NCBI RefSeq assembly: GCF_958295425.1
Contig: NC_081138.1
Location: 8,420,302-8,484,301, forward strand
Source of the DNA: Solea solea
Lineage: Eukaryota > Chordata > Actinopteri > Pleuronectiformes > Soleidae
DNA length: 64,000 nucleotides
Direction: 5' to 3'
Position numbers and translations under genes: made by a program. This document shows positions 1-9,050 of this stretch, piece by piece (the first letter of the stretch is position 1; each line of letters begins with the position of its first letter). Below the pieces are notes generated by a model. It worked only from the letters and a program-made list of their open reading frames with translations. It was not told the DNA's origin and did not search any database.

Positions 1-1020
1 ATTTATAGTTTTGGATGCTGCTCCAACAGGGATTGTTGTATCCACTTGAAACTTAGTATGTGGGACCCCAGACCCTTCCTCAACATGTCCGTAAAAGGTC
101 ACCTCCCTACAGGAAGTGGAACGCCCAAAACAGGAAGTAAAGTCTTACATTGTCCGATTGACACGAAACTAGATATGTGAGTTACTGGACCTTCCCTGAA
201 CATGTTTACGGAGACGCCGTTGACCGAACAGGAAGTCGGCCATTTTAAACAGGAAGTGCCCTCTAACTTTGCCGTACGTTGTCCGATCTGCACAAAACCT
301 TATATGTGACACCAGGGACCTGTCCTGAGCATGTCCGTAAAAGGTCACCTCCCTACAGGAAGTGGAACGCCCGAAACAGGAAGTAAAGTCTTACATTGTC
401 CGATTGACACGAAACTGGATATGTGAGTTAGGGGACCTTCCCTGAACATGTTTCCGGAGACGCCGTTGACCGAACAGGAAGTCGGCCATTTTAAACAGGA
501 AGTGCCCTCTAACTTTGCCGTACGTTGTCCGATCTGCACAAAACCTTATATGTGACACCAGGGACCTGTCCTGAGCATGTCCGTAAAAGGTCACCTCCCT
601 ACAGGAAGTGGAACGCCCGAAACAGGAAGTAAAGTCTTACATTGTCCGATCTGAACAAAACTTGATATGTAAGACAAGGGAACTTCCCTGAACACGTTTA
701 CGGAGACGAACAGGAAGTTGGCCATTTTAAACAGGAAGTGCCCTCTAACTTTGCCGTACGTTGTCCGATTTGCACGAAACATTTTATGTGACACCAGGGA
801 CCTGTCCTGAGCATGTCTGCAAAAGATGACCTCCCAACAGGAAGTGGAATGCCCGAAACAGGAAGTAAACTCTAAGATTGTCCGATCTGCACAAAACTTG
901 ATATGTAAGACAAGGGAAGTTCCCTGAACACGTTTACGGACACGCACTTGACCGAACAGGAAGTCTGCCATTTTAAACAGGAAGTGCCCTATTACTTTGC
1001 CATACATTGCCCGATCCCCC
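1..1020. repeat. 246-bp tandem repeat (two ~123-bp half-units), about 4 copies
   Basis: Equivalent sites recur at 79, 325, 571 and 807, giving periods of 246, 246 and 236 bp; the last is shortened by a deletion of about 10 bp near 705. Each unit is a dimer: the block beginning TTGTCCGAT occurs at 150, 279 and 396, giving half-units of 129 and 117 bp that share TATGTGA, a CCTGA-CATGT stretch and paired ACAGGAAGT motifs. The first ~45 bp of the window are not clearly alignable to a unit. Short minus-strand open frames exist because 246 is a multiple of three, but they hold no recognisable domain and end in each unit. The family is unknown to me. It abuts the other repeats at the edge of the main satellite. 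Confidence 0.93.
109..257 (+). promoter_or_regulatory. Four ACAGGAAGT (ETS-core) motifs, in two pairs 21 bp apart
   Basis: ACAGGAAGT is present at 109-117, 130-138, 228-236 and 249-257 and repeats every 246 bp (for example at 355 and 376). It contains the GGAA core and matches the generic binding preference of ETS-family factors. Within each pair the spacing is 21 bp, two helical turns. The motif match is seen; binding or function is inference. Confidence 0.4.
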
Positions 1021-1055
1021 TCGAAATTTGGAACGACATGCGTGGGGACGCCGCT
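1021..1055. other. Short unassigned stretch between tandem repeats
   Basis: About 35 bp between the 246-bp repeat and the 16-bp minisatellite. It contains CTCGAAATTT, which also occurs at 7748-7757 just before the array resumes after the composite insertion. No gene or structure is evident. Confidence 0.5.
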
Positions 1056-1119
1056 GAAAATAACTATTACTGAAAATAACTATTACAGAAAATAACTAGT
1101 ACTGAAAATAACTAGTACC
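1056..1119. repeat. 16-bp minisatellite, 4 copies
   Basis: Units GAAAATAACTATTACT, GAAAATAACTATTACA, GAAAATAACTAGTACT and GAAAATAACTAGTACC lie at 1056, 1072, 1088 and 1104. Divergence is progressive: the last two carry CTAGTAC, which is also the outer part of the inverted repeat of the neighbouring element. The minisatellite may therefore have grown out of that element's terminus by slippage. Confidence 0.93.
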
Positions 1120-1228
1120 GCGCGCGGTGAATGAACGGGTGAGAGCGCGAGGCAAGCGGGGAGCCGTGGCACACGGCGACCCGCGTGGGTCGGCTCGAAC
1201 CCGTTCAGAACCGCGCGCGGTACTAGTT
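1110..1228. mobile_element. 119-bp GC-rich element with perfect 19-bp terminal inverted repeats (MITE/foldback-like)
   Basis: The left arm AACTAGTACCGCGCGCGGT (1110-1128) is exactly complementary to the right arm (1210-1228). After a 2-5 bp break the arms continue to pair through GAACGGGT (1133-1140) and ACCCGTTC (1199-1206). The interior is strongly GC-rich, rich in CpG and unlike everything around it. No transposase is encoded and no flanking duplication is evident, because the left side is the 16-bp minisatellite. It could be a miniature non-autonomous transposon or a foldback element; I do not recognise the family. The satellite starts at the first base after it, in mid-monomer. Confidence 0.7.
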
Positions 1229-2377
1229 CTATTTGTGTCTGTTTTTGTGCGCATTCAGCAGGGATACGGCTGTTTTCTGATTTTTTTCATTTTTCTACTG
1301 TCCCATAACATAAACCTCACAAATAAAGTTAACATCTTATAAGATATAGTTATACACCTTCAGTGTTTGATTTTGCAATGATTTCACTGTTTGGATGTGT
1401 TTTTCTATTTGTGTCTGTTTTTGTGCGCGTTCAGCAGGGATACGGCTGTTTTCTGATTTTTTTCATTTTTCTACTGTCCCATAACATAAGCCTCACAAAT
1501 AAAGTTAACATCTTATAATATATAGTTATAAACCTTCAGTGTTTGATTTAGTAATGATTTCACTGTTTGGATGTGTTTTTCTCTTTGTGTCTGTTTTTGT
1601 GGGCGTTAGGCAGGGATACGGCTGTTTTCTGATTTATTTCATTTTTCTACTGTCTTATAACATAAACCTCACAAATAAAGTTCACATCTTATAAGATATA
1701 GTTATATACCTTCAGTGTTTGATTTTGCAAAGATTTCACTGTTTGGATGTGTTTTTCTATTTGTGTCTGTTTTTGTGCGCATTCAGCAGGAATACGGCTG
1801 TTTTCTGATTTTTTTCATTTTTCTACTGTCCCATAACATAAACCTCACAAATAAAGTTAACATCTTATAAGACATAGTTTTATACCTTAAGTGTTTGATT
1901 TTGCAATGATTTCACTGTTTGGATGTGTTTTTCTATTTGTGTCTGTTTTTGTGCGCGTTCAGCAGGGATACGGCTGTTTTCTAATTTTTTTCATTTTTCT
2001 ACTGTCCCATAACATAAACCTCACAAATAAAGTTAAAATCTTATAAGATATAGTTATATACCTTCAGTGTTTGATTTTGCAATGATTTCACTGTTTGGAT
2101 GTGTTTTTCTATTTGTGTCTGTTTTTGTGCGCATTCAGCTGAGATAAGGCTGTTTTCAGATTTTTTCCATTTTTCTACTGTCCCATAACATAAACCTCAC
2201 AAATAAAGTAAAAATCTTATAAGATATACTTCTGTACCCTCAGTGTTTGATTTTGCAATGATTTCACTGTTTGGATGTGTTTTTCCATTTGTGTCTGTTT
2301 TTGTGCGCATTCAGCAGGGATACGGCTGTTTTCTGATTTTTTTCATTTTTCTACTGTCCCATAACATAAACCTCACA

Positions 2378-2383
2378 AATAAA
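2378..2383 (+). other. AATAAA hexamer repeated in nearly every monomer
   Basis: CACAAATAAAG occurs once per 176 bp throughout the array. AATAAA is the canonical polyadenylation hexamer. The following ~100 bp of the next monomer are U/GU-rich on this strand (GTGTTTTTCTATTTGTGTCTGTTTTTGTG), which would suit a downstream element. Whether it works in RNA processing cannot be told from sequence. Confidence 0.6.
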
Positions 2384-2389
2384 GTTAAC

Positions 2390-2401
2390 ATCTTATAAGA
2401 T
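2390..2401. other. Perfect 12-bp dyad ATCTTATAAGAT in the exemplar monomer
   Basis: ATCTTATAAGAT is self-complementary and sits at monomer positions 146-157. It recurs intact in a large share of monomers across all blocks. A second class carries ATCTTACAAGAT, which breaks one pair, and a few carry ATCTTATAAGCT. It lies between AATAAA and the TATAGTTATATACC tail. Confidence 0.9.
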
Positions 2402-5243
2402 ATAGTTATATACCTTCAGTGTTTGATTTTACAATGATTTCACTGTTTGGATGTGTTTTTCTATTTGTGTCTGTTTTTGTGCGCGTAAAGCAGGGATACG
2501 GCTGTTTTCTGATTTTTTTTCTTTTTTCTACTGTCCCATAACATAAACCTCACAAATAAAGTTAACATCTTATAAGATATAGTTATATACCTTCAGTGTT
2601 TTATTTTGCAATGAATTCACTGTTTGGATGTGTTTTTCAATTTGTGTCTGTTTTTGTGAGCATTCAGCAGGGATACGGCAGTTTTCTGATTTTTTCATTT
2701 TTCTACTGTCCCATAACATAAACCTCACAAATAAAGTTCACATCTTATAAGATATAGTTATACATCTTCAGTGTTTGATTTTGCAATGATTTCACTGTTT
2801 GGATGTGTTTTTCTATTTGTGTCGGTTTTTGTGCACGTTAAGCAGGGATACGGCTGTTTTCTGATTTTTTTCATTTTTCTACTGTCCCATAACATAAACC
2901 TCACAAATAAAGTTAACATCTTATAAGATATACTTCTGTACCCTCAGTGTTTGATTTTGCAATGATTTCACTGTTTGGATGTGTTTTTCTATTTGTGTCT
3001 GTTTTTGTGCGCATTCAGCAGGGATACGGCTGTTTTCTGATTTTTTTTATTTTTCTACTGTCCCATAACATAAACCTCACAAATAAAGTTAAAATCTTAT
3101 AAGATATAGTTATATACCTTCAGTGTTTGATTTTACAATGATTTCACTGTTTGGATGTGTTTTTCTATTTGTGTCTGTTTTTGTGCGCGTTAAGAAGGGA
3201 TACGGCTGTTTTCTGATTTTTTTCATTTTTCTACTGTCCCATAACATAAACCTCACAAATAAAGTTAAAATCTTATAAGATATAGTTATATATCTTCAAT
3301 GTTTTATTTTGCAATGATTTCACTGTTTGGATGTGTTTTTCTATTTGTGTCTGTTTTTGCGTGCATTCAGCAGGGATACGGCTGTTTTCTGATTTTTTAA
3401 TTTTTCTACTGTCCCATAACATAAACCTCACAAATAAAGTTAAAATCTTATAAGATATAGTTATATACCTTCAGTGTTTGATTTTGCAATGATTTCACTG
3501 TTTGGATGTGTTTTTCTATTTGTGTCTGTTTTTGTGTGCGCGTTAAGCAGGGATACGGCTGTTTTCTGATTTTTTTCATTTTTCTACTGTCCCATAACAT
3601 AAACCTCACAAATAAAGTTAAAATCTTATAAACTATAGTTATATACCTTCAGTGTTTGATTTTGCAATGATTTCACTGTTTGGATGTGTTTTTCTATTTG
3701 TGTCTGTTTTTGTGCGCATTCAGCAGGGATATGGCTGTTTACTGATTTTTTTTTCGTTTTTCTCCTGGCCCATAACATAAACCTCACAAATAAAGTTAAC
3801 ATCTTATAAGATATACTTCTGTACCCTCAGTGTTTGATTTTGCAATGATTTCACTGTTTGGATGTGTTTTTTTATTTGTGCCTGTTTTTGTGCGCGTTAA
3901 GCAGGGATACGGCTGTTTTCTGATTTTCTTCATTTTTCTACTGTCCCATAACATAAACCTCACAAATAAAGTTACAATCTTATAAGATATAGTTATATAC
4001 CTTCAGTGTTTGATTTTACAATGATTTCACTGTTTGGATGTGTTTTTCCATTTGTGTCTGTTTTTGTTCGCGTTAAGCAGGGATACGGCTGTTTTCTGAT
4101 TTTTTAAAATTTTTCTACTGTCCCATAACATAAACCTCACAAACAAAGTTAAAATCTTACAAGATATAGTTATATACCTTCAGTGTTTGATTTTACAATG
4201 ATTTCACTGTTTGGATGTGTTTTTCTATTTGTGTCTGTTTTTGTGTGCGCGTTAAGCAGGGATACGGCTGTTTTCTGATTTTTTTCATTTTTCTACTGTC
4301 CCATAACATAAACCTCACAAATAAAGTTAACATCTTATAAGATATACTTCTGTACCCTCAGTGTTTTATTTCGCAATAATTTCACTGTTTGGATGTGTTT
4401 TTCTATTTGTGTCTGTTTTTGTGTGCATCCAGCAGGGATACGGCTGTTTTGTAATTTTTTTAATTTTTCTACTGTCCCATAACATAAACCTCACAAATAA
4501 AGTTAAGATCTTATAAGATATACTTCTGTACCCTCATTGTTTTATTTTGCAATGATTTCACTGTTTGGATGTGTTTTTCTATTTGTGTCTGTTTTTGTGC
4601 GCGTTAAGCGGGGATACGGCTGTTTTCTGATTTTCTTCATTTTTCTACTGTCCCATAACATAAACCTCACAAATAAAGTTAACATCTTATAAGATATACT
4701 TCTGTACCCTCAGTGTTTGATTTTGCAATGATTTCACTGTTTGGATGTGTTTTTCTATTTGTGTCTGTTTTTGTGTGCGCGTTAAGCAGGGATACGGCTG
4801 TTTTCTGATTTTTTTCATTTTTCTACTGTCCCATAACATAAACCTCACAAATAAAGTTAACATCTTATAAGATATAGTTATATACCTTCAGTGTTTGATT
4901 TTGCAATGATTTCACTGTTTAGATGTGTTTTTCTATTTGTATCTGTTTTTGTGCGCATTAAGCAGGGATACGGCTGTTTTCTGATTTTTTAAAAACTTTT
5001 TCTACTGTCCCATAACAAAAACCAAATAAATAAAGTTAAAATCTTATAAGATATACTTCTGTACCCTCAGTGTTTGATTTTGCATTGATTTCACTGTTTG
5101 GATGTGTTTTTCTATTTGTGTCTGTTTTTGTGCGCGTTAAGCAGGGATACGGCTGTTTACTGATTTTTTCTATTTTCTACTGTCCCATAACATAAACCTC
5201 ACAAATAAAGTTAAAATCTTATAAGACATAGTTTTATACCTTA

Positions 5244-5700
5244 AGTGTTTGATTTTGCAATGACTTCACTGTTTGGATGTGTTTTTCTATTTGTGTCTGT
5301 TTGTGTGCGCGTTCAGCAGGGATACGGCTGTTTTCTGATTTTTTCATTTTTCTACTGTCCCATAACATAAACCTCACAAATAAAGTTAAAATCTTATAAG
5401 ATATAGTTTTATACCTTCAGTGTTTGATTTTGCAATGATTTCACTGTTTCAATGTGTTTTTCTATTTGTGACTTTTTTTGTGCGCGTTCAGCAGGGATAC
5501 GGCTGTTTACTGATTTTTTCATTTTTCTACTGTCCCATAACATAAACCTCACAAATAAAGTTCACATCTTATAAGATATAGTTATATACCTTCAGTGTTT
5601 GATTTTGCAATGATTTCACTGTTTGGATGTGTTTTTCTATTTGTGTCTGTTTTTGTGCGCGTTAAGCAGGGATACGGCTTTTTTCTGATTTTCTTCATTT
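5244..5700. repeat. 457-bp segment duplicated out of phase; the second copy hosts the composite insertion
   Basis: 5244-5286 (with the unusual GACTTC variant) matches 5701-5743 exactly. 5287-5700 then corresponds to 7784-8197, including the rare CTGTTTGTGTGCGCGTTCAGC, TCAATGTG with GTGACTTTTTTTG, and TGATTTTCTTCATTT variants. The segment is 2.6 monomers long, so the 5700/5701 junction breaks the 176-bp phase. The second copy is split by the 5744-7781 insertion. Divergence between the copies suggests the duplication is not recent. Confidence 0.8.
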
Positions 5701-5756
5701 AGTGTTTGATTTTGCAATGACTTCACTGTTTGGATGTGTTTTTAGTGCCTGCAGCT

Positions 5757-5804
5757 GCAAGGCATTCTAGTGAGAACCCTAGGGTTCTCACTAGAATGCC
5801 TTGC
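5757..5804. repeat. Perfect 48-bp palindrome
   Basis: The arms are exact complements around the centre CCCTAGGG (5777-5784) with no spacer; outer bases are GCAAGGCATTCTAGTGAG and its complement. CTGCAAGGCAT then recurs directly at 5806-5816, so the left arm start is present three times. It sits 13 bp inside the left end of the composite insertion, as expected for a foldback terminus or a MITE inserted near the end of another element. Confidence 0.95.
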
Positions 5805-5816
5805 GCTGCAAGGCAT

Positions 5817-6720
5817 CTCTTGTAATCGTGCGCGTTTATTCTGCTTTTTATTCTCGCGCCCTCCCGTTATTTCGGCACGCTACTCCTCCTGCATCTTTGA
5901 GAAACCCCCAACACAAGTTATATCAAAATGTGCGCCTTGACCGGGAATGGTGTGCTATGACTTTTCTAAGATTTTCATATAACCATTGGGATAATATTTA
6001 CAAAAAACTGAACAAAAATTAACATTGAAGTGGATGGGAGACCGAAAAAAACCAAGCCCGCTTTGGAGCATCACAGTGTCGTCATACTTTAACGTAGAAA
6101 CGTGGTTGGAAGTTTAAACGGGTCACAAGACTTGGGACTTTTCTGACCTAAGTCGACATTTTGATACATGTTACGGTTTTTGAACTATCGCAGTTTAAGT
6201 TTTGTACTTTTTTTCAAAGCTTTCTGATTTTATAATGGGTGTGTGTGTGGTCGTTAGGTGTGAGCTAGAGTGACACACTCTAGCAAGATCCAGCAAAATA
6301 ATCAGAAAAACTTCTAAACAAACTCTTCTCCTGCCCACAATTTCCAACCTACAGAGACAATTTTTACATCAAAATGTTGCCATGGTTGTCGTCTAACCCT
6401 GTGTGTGTTTGTCATGTTCATATGACTTGTAGTTTTTCTTAAAATCACCTCAAAGCACAGAGAACTCTGGTCACAGTCTCAATTCACTCCCATGTTAAAA
6501 TGTCTGCTTTGGAGTTGTGGAAAATCAAGATGAGGGTGATTTTAAAACTGTGATTTCTCTGTCAATTCACGCCCGTTTGTCACAAATTTTGAGATGGGAG
6601 CTGCTGAAAGCCTCCTGGCGCTCACAAACCAAAAATTTTATCTCTATCATCAACCGTTCTTGAGATATGACAACTTTAAAACATGCTGTTTTCTCTGTGA
6701 GAATGGGAAACAGAGGGAAT
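5817..6720. other. Non-satellite AT-rich DNA, no supported gene
   Basis: About 0.9 kb without a long reading frame. It contains a short GT run (6239-6250) and a nearby inverted pair GAGCTAGAGTG / CACTCTAG (6262-6284). It reads like decayed transposon interior. Stretches such as ACATTGAAGTGGATGGGAGACC resemble text common in fish non-autonomous DNA elements, but this is recollection, not a search. Confidence 0.5.
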
Positions 6721-6726
6721 TGTGAA

Positions 6727-6750
6727 TCTCTCTCTCTCCCTCTCTCCTGT
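6727..6750. repeat. CT-rich microsatellite
   Basis: A TCTCTCTCTCTCCCTCTCTCC run, an imperfect pyrimidine tract just upstream of the LTR-like segment. Confidence 0.85.
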
Positions 6751-7500
6751 CACTCCAGCAGTTTGCCCCACCCCCTCCTCTGCCGGCCCTGATTACACAC
6801 ACCTGCTGACAATTAAGCCATGTGGACTATAAAAACTCCCTGTTCCCCTGTTTCAGTGCCAGTGTGTTTTCGTCCATGCCTGATCACCATAGCGCCTCGT
6901 CACAACCCCAGAATCCTCAAGTTTTTGATCCTCTTGGTGAGCGATGCTTTATTTTGTAAGTTTTCTTATCATAGCCTGTTAGCTGATACCTTAGTTAAGA
7001 TTTATAGCTTTTGTTTTCCTCCTTGGGAGAGATTTTTTGTTTGTTAATTTTCACAGCCTTTTAGGAACTCCAATCACTAGGCTTGTGACTTACCTTTTAT
7101 TAGTTAGATCCAATCATTTAGATTGCGTTTTGTTTTTTATCTCATTCTTAGTTGGTTAAGGATCGCCAATCATTAGGATTGTGCTTTTGAGTTAGCTTTT
7201 GTTTTGTAGTGTTTAGAGCCGTGTTTTCCTCCGTTTGGAGAGTTTTCTGTTTAAGTTTTACATGATAACCTTAGTCCGAGTATGTTTCCTCTTCGGAGTG
7301 ATTTTTTTTTGTTCCGCGTTTATAGTTCCACAACGTTTCTCTTGTAGAGCGGTGCGCTCGCAATTTGTTATAGGTTTTCATAGCCACGCTTTTGTTTTTC
7401 CTCAGTAAAGAGGACCTGCCTTGAGAATTGTTTACGAGTGCCAATAAAGACAATTAAAAGGCCTCTGCGTCTGAGTCCTCTCTGATCCGTCTTGTTATCT
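6750..7500 (+). mobile_element. LTR-like fragment (Gypsy-type suspected)
   Basis: The order of signals is that of a long terminal repeat: a GC-richer upstream part, TATAAAAA at 6828-6835 followed by CTCCCTGTTCCCCTG, a ~600-bp T-rich body, AATAAA at 7443-7448 and then CCTCTGCGTCTGAGTCCTC, a phrase reminiscent of the 3' end of fish Gypsy LTRs. The body holds degenerate internal repeats: CCAATCACTAGGCTTGTG, CCAATCATTTAGATTGCG and CCAATCATTAGGATTGTG, plus three TTTCCTC...GAG boxes. No gag-pol, primer site or partner LTR is nearby, and the ends are uncertain. Open frames inside (to ~75 codons) are not convincing. Confidence 0.4.
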
Positions 7501-7521
7501 CCTCTAAAACTTGGTGTTTTT

Positions 7522-7684
7522 AAAGGGTGAGTCCACCAAAATACCTCTGTCTAAATGCTTTTAAAGGTTCAATCCACATTTTTAGATTTTATAACGCAGG
7601 TGTTCGGAAGGGGGAGGGGGCATCAGGGAGTGGGAGGGGTTTATGAGTTATTCTCTTTCAAAGGGTGATTCCACCAAAATACCA
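7522..7684 (+). repeat. Direct repeat AAAGGGTGAxTCCACCAAAA, 138 bp apart
   Basis: AAAGGGTGAGTCCACCAAAA starts at 7522 and AAAGGGTGATTCCACCAAAA at 7660, differing at one base and followed in both by TACC. Between them is a G-rich run GGGGGAGGGGG (about 7609-7620). This could be a terminal or subterminal repeat of an unrecognised element. Confidence 0.7.
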
Positions 7685-9050
7685 CTCAATCCTTTACCAG
7701 CACAAGTCCTGCACGCGAAGACACATGCCGCAAGAACTGCAGGCACACTCGAAATTTCGGCACGGAATTGCGGAAATCTAGTTCTATTTGTGTCTGTTTG
7801 TGTGCGCGTTCAGCAGGGATACGGCTGTTTTCTGATTTTTTTCATTTTTCTACTGTCCCATAACATAAACCTCACAAATAAAGTTAAAATCTTATAAGAT
7901 ATAGTTTTATACCTTCAGTGTTTGATTTTGCAATGATTTCACTGTATCAATGTGTTTTTCTATTTGTGACTTTTTTTGTGCGCGTTCAGCAGGGATACGG
8001 CTGTTTTCTAATTTTTTTCATTTTTCTTCTGTCCCATAACATAAACCTCACAAATAAAGTTAAAATCTTATAAGATATAGTAATATACCTTCAGTGTTTG
8101 ATTTTGCAATGATTTCACTGTTTGGATGTGTTTTTCTATTTGTGTCTGTTTTTGTGCGCGTTAAGCGGGGATACGGCTGTTTTCTGATTTTCTTCATTTT
8201 TCTACTGTCCCATAACATAAACCTCACAAATAAAGTTAACATCTTATAAAATATACTTCTGTACCCTCAGTGTTTGATTTTGCAATGATTTCACTGTTTG
8301 GATGTGTTTTTCTATTTGTGTCTGTTTTTGTGCACATTCAGTAGGGATAAGGCTGTTTTCTGATTTTTTTAAAACTTTTTCTACTGTCCCATAACATAAA
8401 CCAAATAAATAAAGTTAAAATCTTATAAGATAAACTTCTGTACCCTCAGTGTTTGATTTTGCATTGATTTCACTGTTTGAATGTGTTTTTCCATTTGTGT
8501 CTGTTTTTGTGCGCGTTAAGCAGGGATACGGCTGTTTTCTGATTTTTTTTTAATTTTTCTACTGTCCCATAACATAAACCCCACAAATAAAGTTAAAATC
8601 TTATAAGATATAGTTATATACGTTCAGTGTTTGATTTTGCAATGATTTCACTGTTTGGATGTGTTTTTCTATTTGTGTCTGTTTTTGTGCGCATTCAGCA
8701 GGGATATGGCTGTTTTCTGATTTTTTTCATTTTTCTACTGTCCCATAACATAAACCTCACAAATAAAGTTAACATCTTACAGGATATAGTTATATACCTT
8801 CAGTGTTTGATTTTACAATGATTTCACTGTTTGGATGTGTTTTTCTATTTGTGTCTGTTTTTGTGCGCATTCAGCAGGGATATGGCTGTTTACTGATTTT
8901 TTTTTCGTTTTTCTCCTGGCCCATAACATAAACCTCACAAATAAAGTTAACATCTTATAAGATATACTTCTGTACCCTCAGTGTTTGATTTTGCAATGAT
9001 TTCACTGTTTGGATGTGTTTTTCTATTTGTGTCTGTTTTTGTGCGCGTTA

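Larger units (their letters stand above)
2245..2420 (+). repeat. Exemplar 176-bp satellite monomer
   Basis: This is one complete monomer, opening GTTTGATTTTGCAATGATTT and closing TATACCTTCAGT. The first ~110 bp are T-rich on this strand (T-tracts at GTTTTT, CTGTTTTTG and GATTTTTTTCATTTTTC). The last ~65 bp are A-rich. The only CpG-containing part is the centre (GTGCGC...GGATACGGCTG), which is also where most diagnostic variation lies: CATTCAGC versus CGTTAAGC, loss of 7 bp to give CAGGCTG, or GTGTGCGCG with +2. No CENP-B box (TTCG....A..CGGG) is seen. Its 176-bp length is close to one nucleosome repeat, as for many centromeric satellites. Confidence 0.95.
1229..5743. repeat. Satellite block 1 (176-bp monomer), about 25 copies
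   Basis: Head-to-tail monomers begin in mid-unit at CTATTTGTG and end at 5743. Monomers here carry more private substitutions and indels than the later blocks (for example an AAATAAATAAAG variant near 5027, a GACTTC variant near 5261 and a TTTCAATG variant near 5450). This is the pattern expected near the edge of a satellite array, where homogenisation by unequal exchange is weaker. The last part (5701-5743) is an out-of-phase restart of the monomer. Confidence 0.95.
5744..7781. mobile_element. Composite non-satellite insertion (~2.04 kb)
   Basis: Comparison with the uninterrupted copy at 5281-5290 shows that the original GTTTTT-CTATTTG site is split, with TT on both sides (5742-5743 and 7782-7783). 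Inside are a 48-bp palindrome, about 900 bp of AT-rich sequence without a convincing reading frame (5810-6720), a CT microsatellite, an LTR-like stretch with TATA and AATAAA, and a short direct repeat. TGCCTGCAG at 5746-5754 has its complement at 7737-7745, a possible degenerate terminal inverted repeat. It may be one transposon with nested pieces or several successive insertions; I cannot assign a family to the whole. Confidence 0.7.

Noticed and set aside
99..1007. Minus-strand open frames of 64-138 codons in the 246-bp repeat
   Set aside because: Frame is kept only because 246 is divisible by three; each ends within a unit or so and no protein family is suggested.
1127..1342. 71-codon frame across the foldback element and the first satellite monomer
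   Set aside because: A chimera across a repeat junction; the second half is the satellite translation.
5801..6022. 73-codon frame beginning in the 48-bp palindrome
   Set aside because: Starts inside a palindrome arm and has no recognisable domain; likely chance in transposon debris.
6239..6250. GT run as a functional Z-DNA site
   Set aside because: Only about six repeats; too short to say more than a minor microsatellite.
6820..7453. Frames of 75 (plus) and 60 (minus) codons in the LTR-like stretch
   Set aside because: Short, overlapping the TATA region or U5-like end, with no retroviral domain.
7643..7897. 84-codon frame across the right edge of the composite insertion
   Set aside because: Same kind of junction chimera, ending in the satellite translation.
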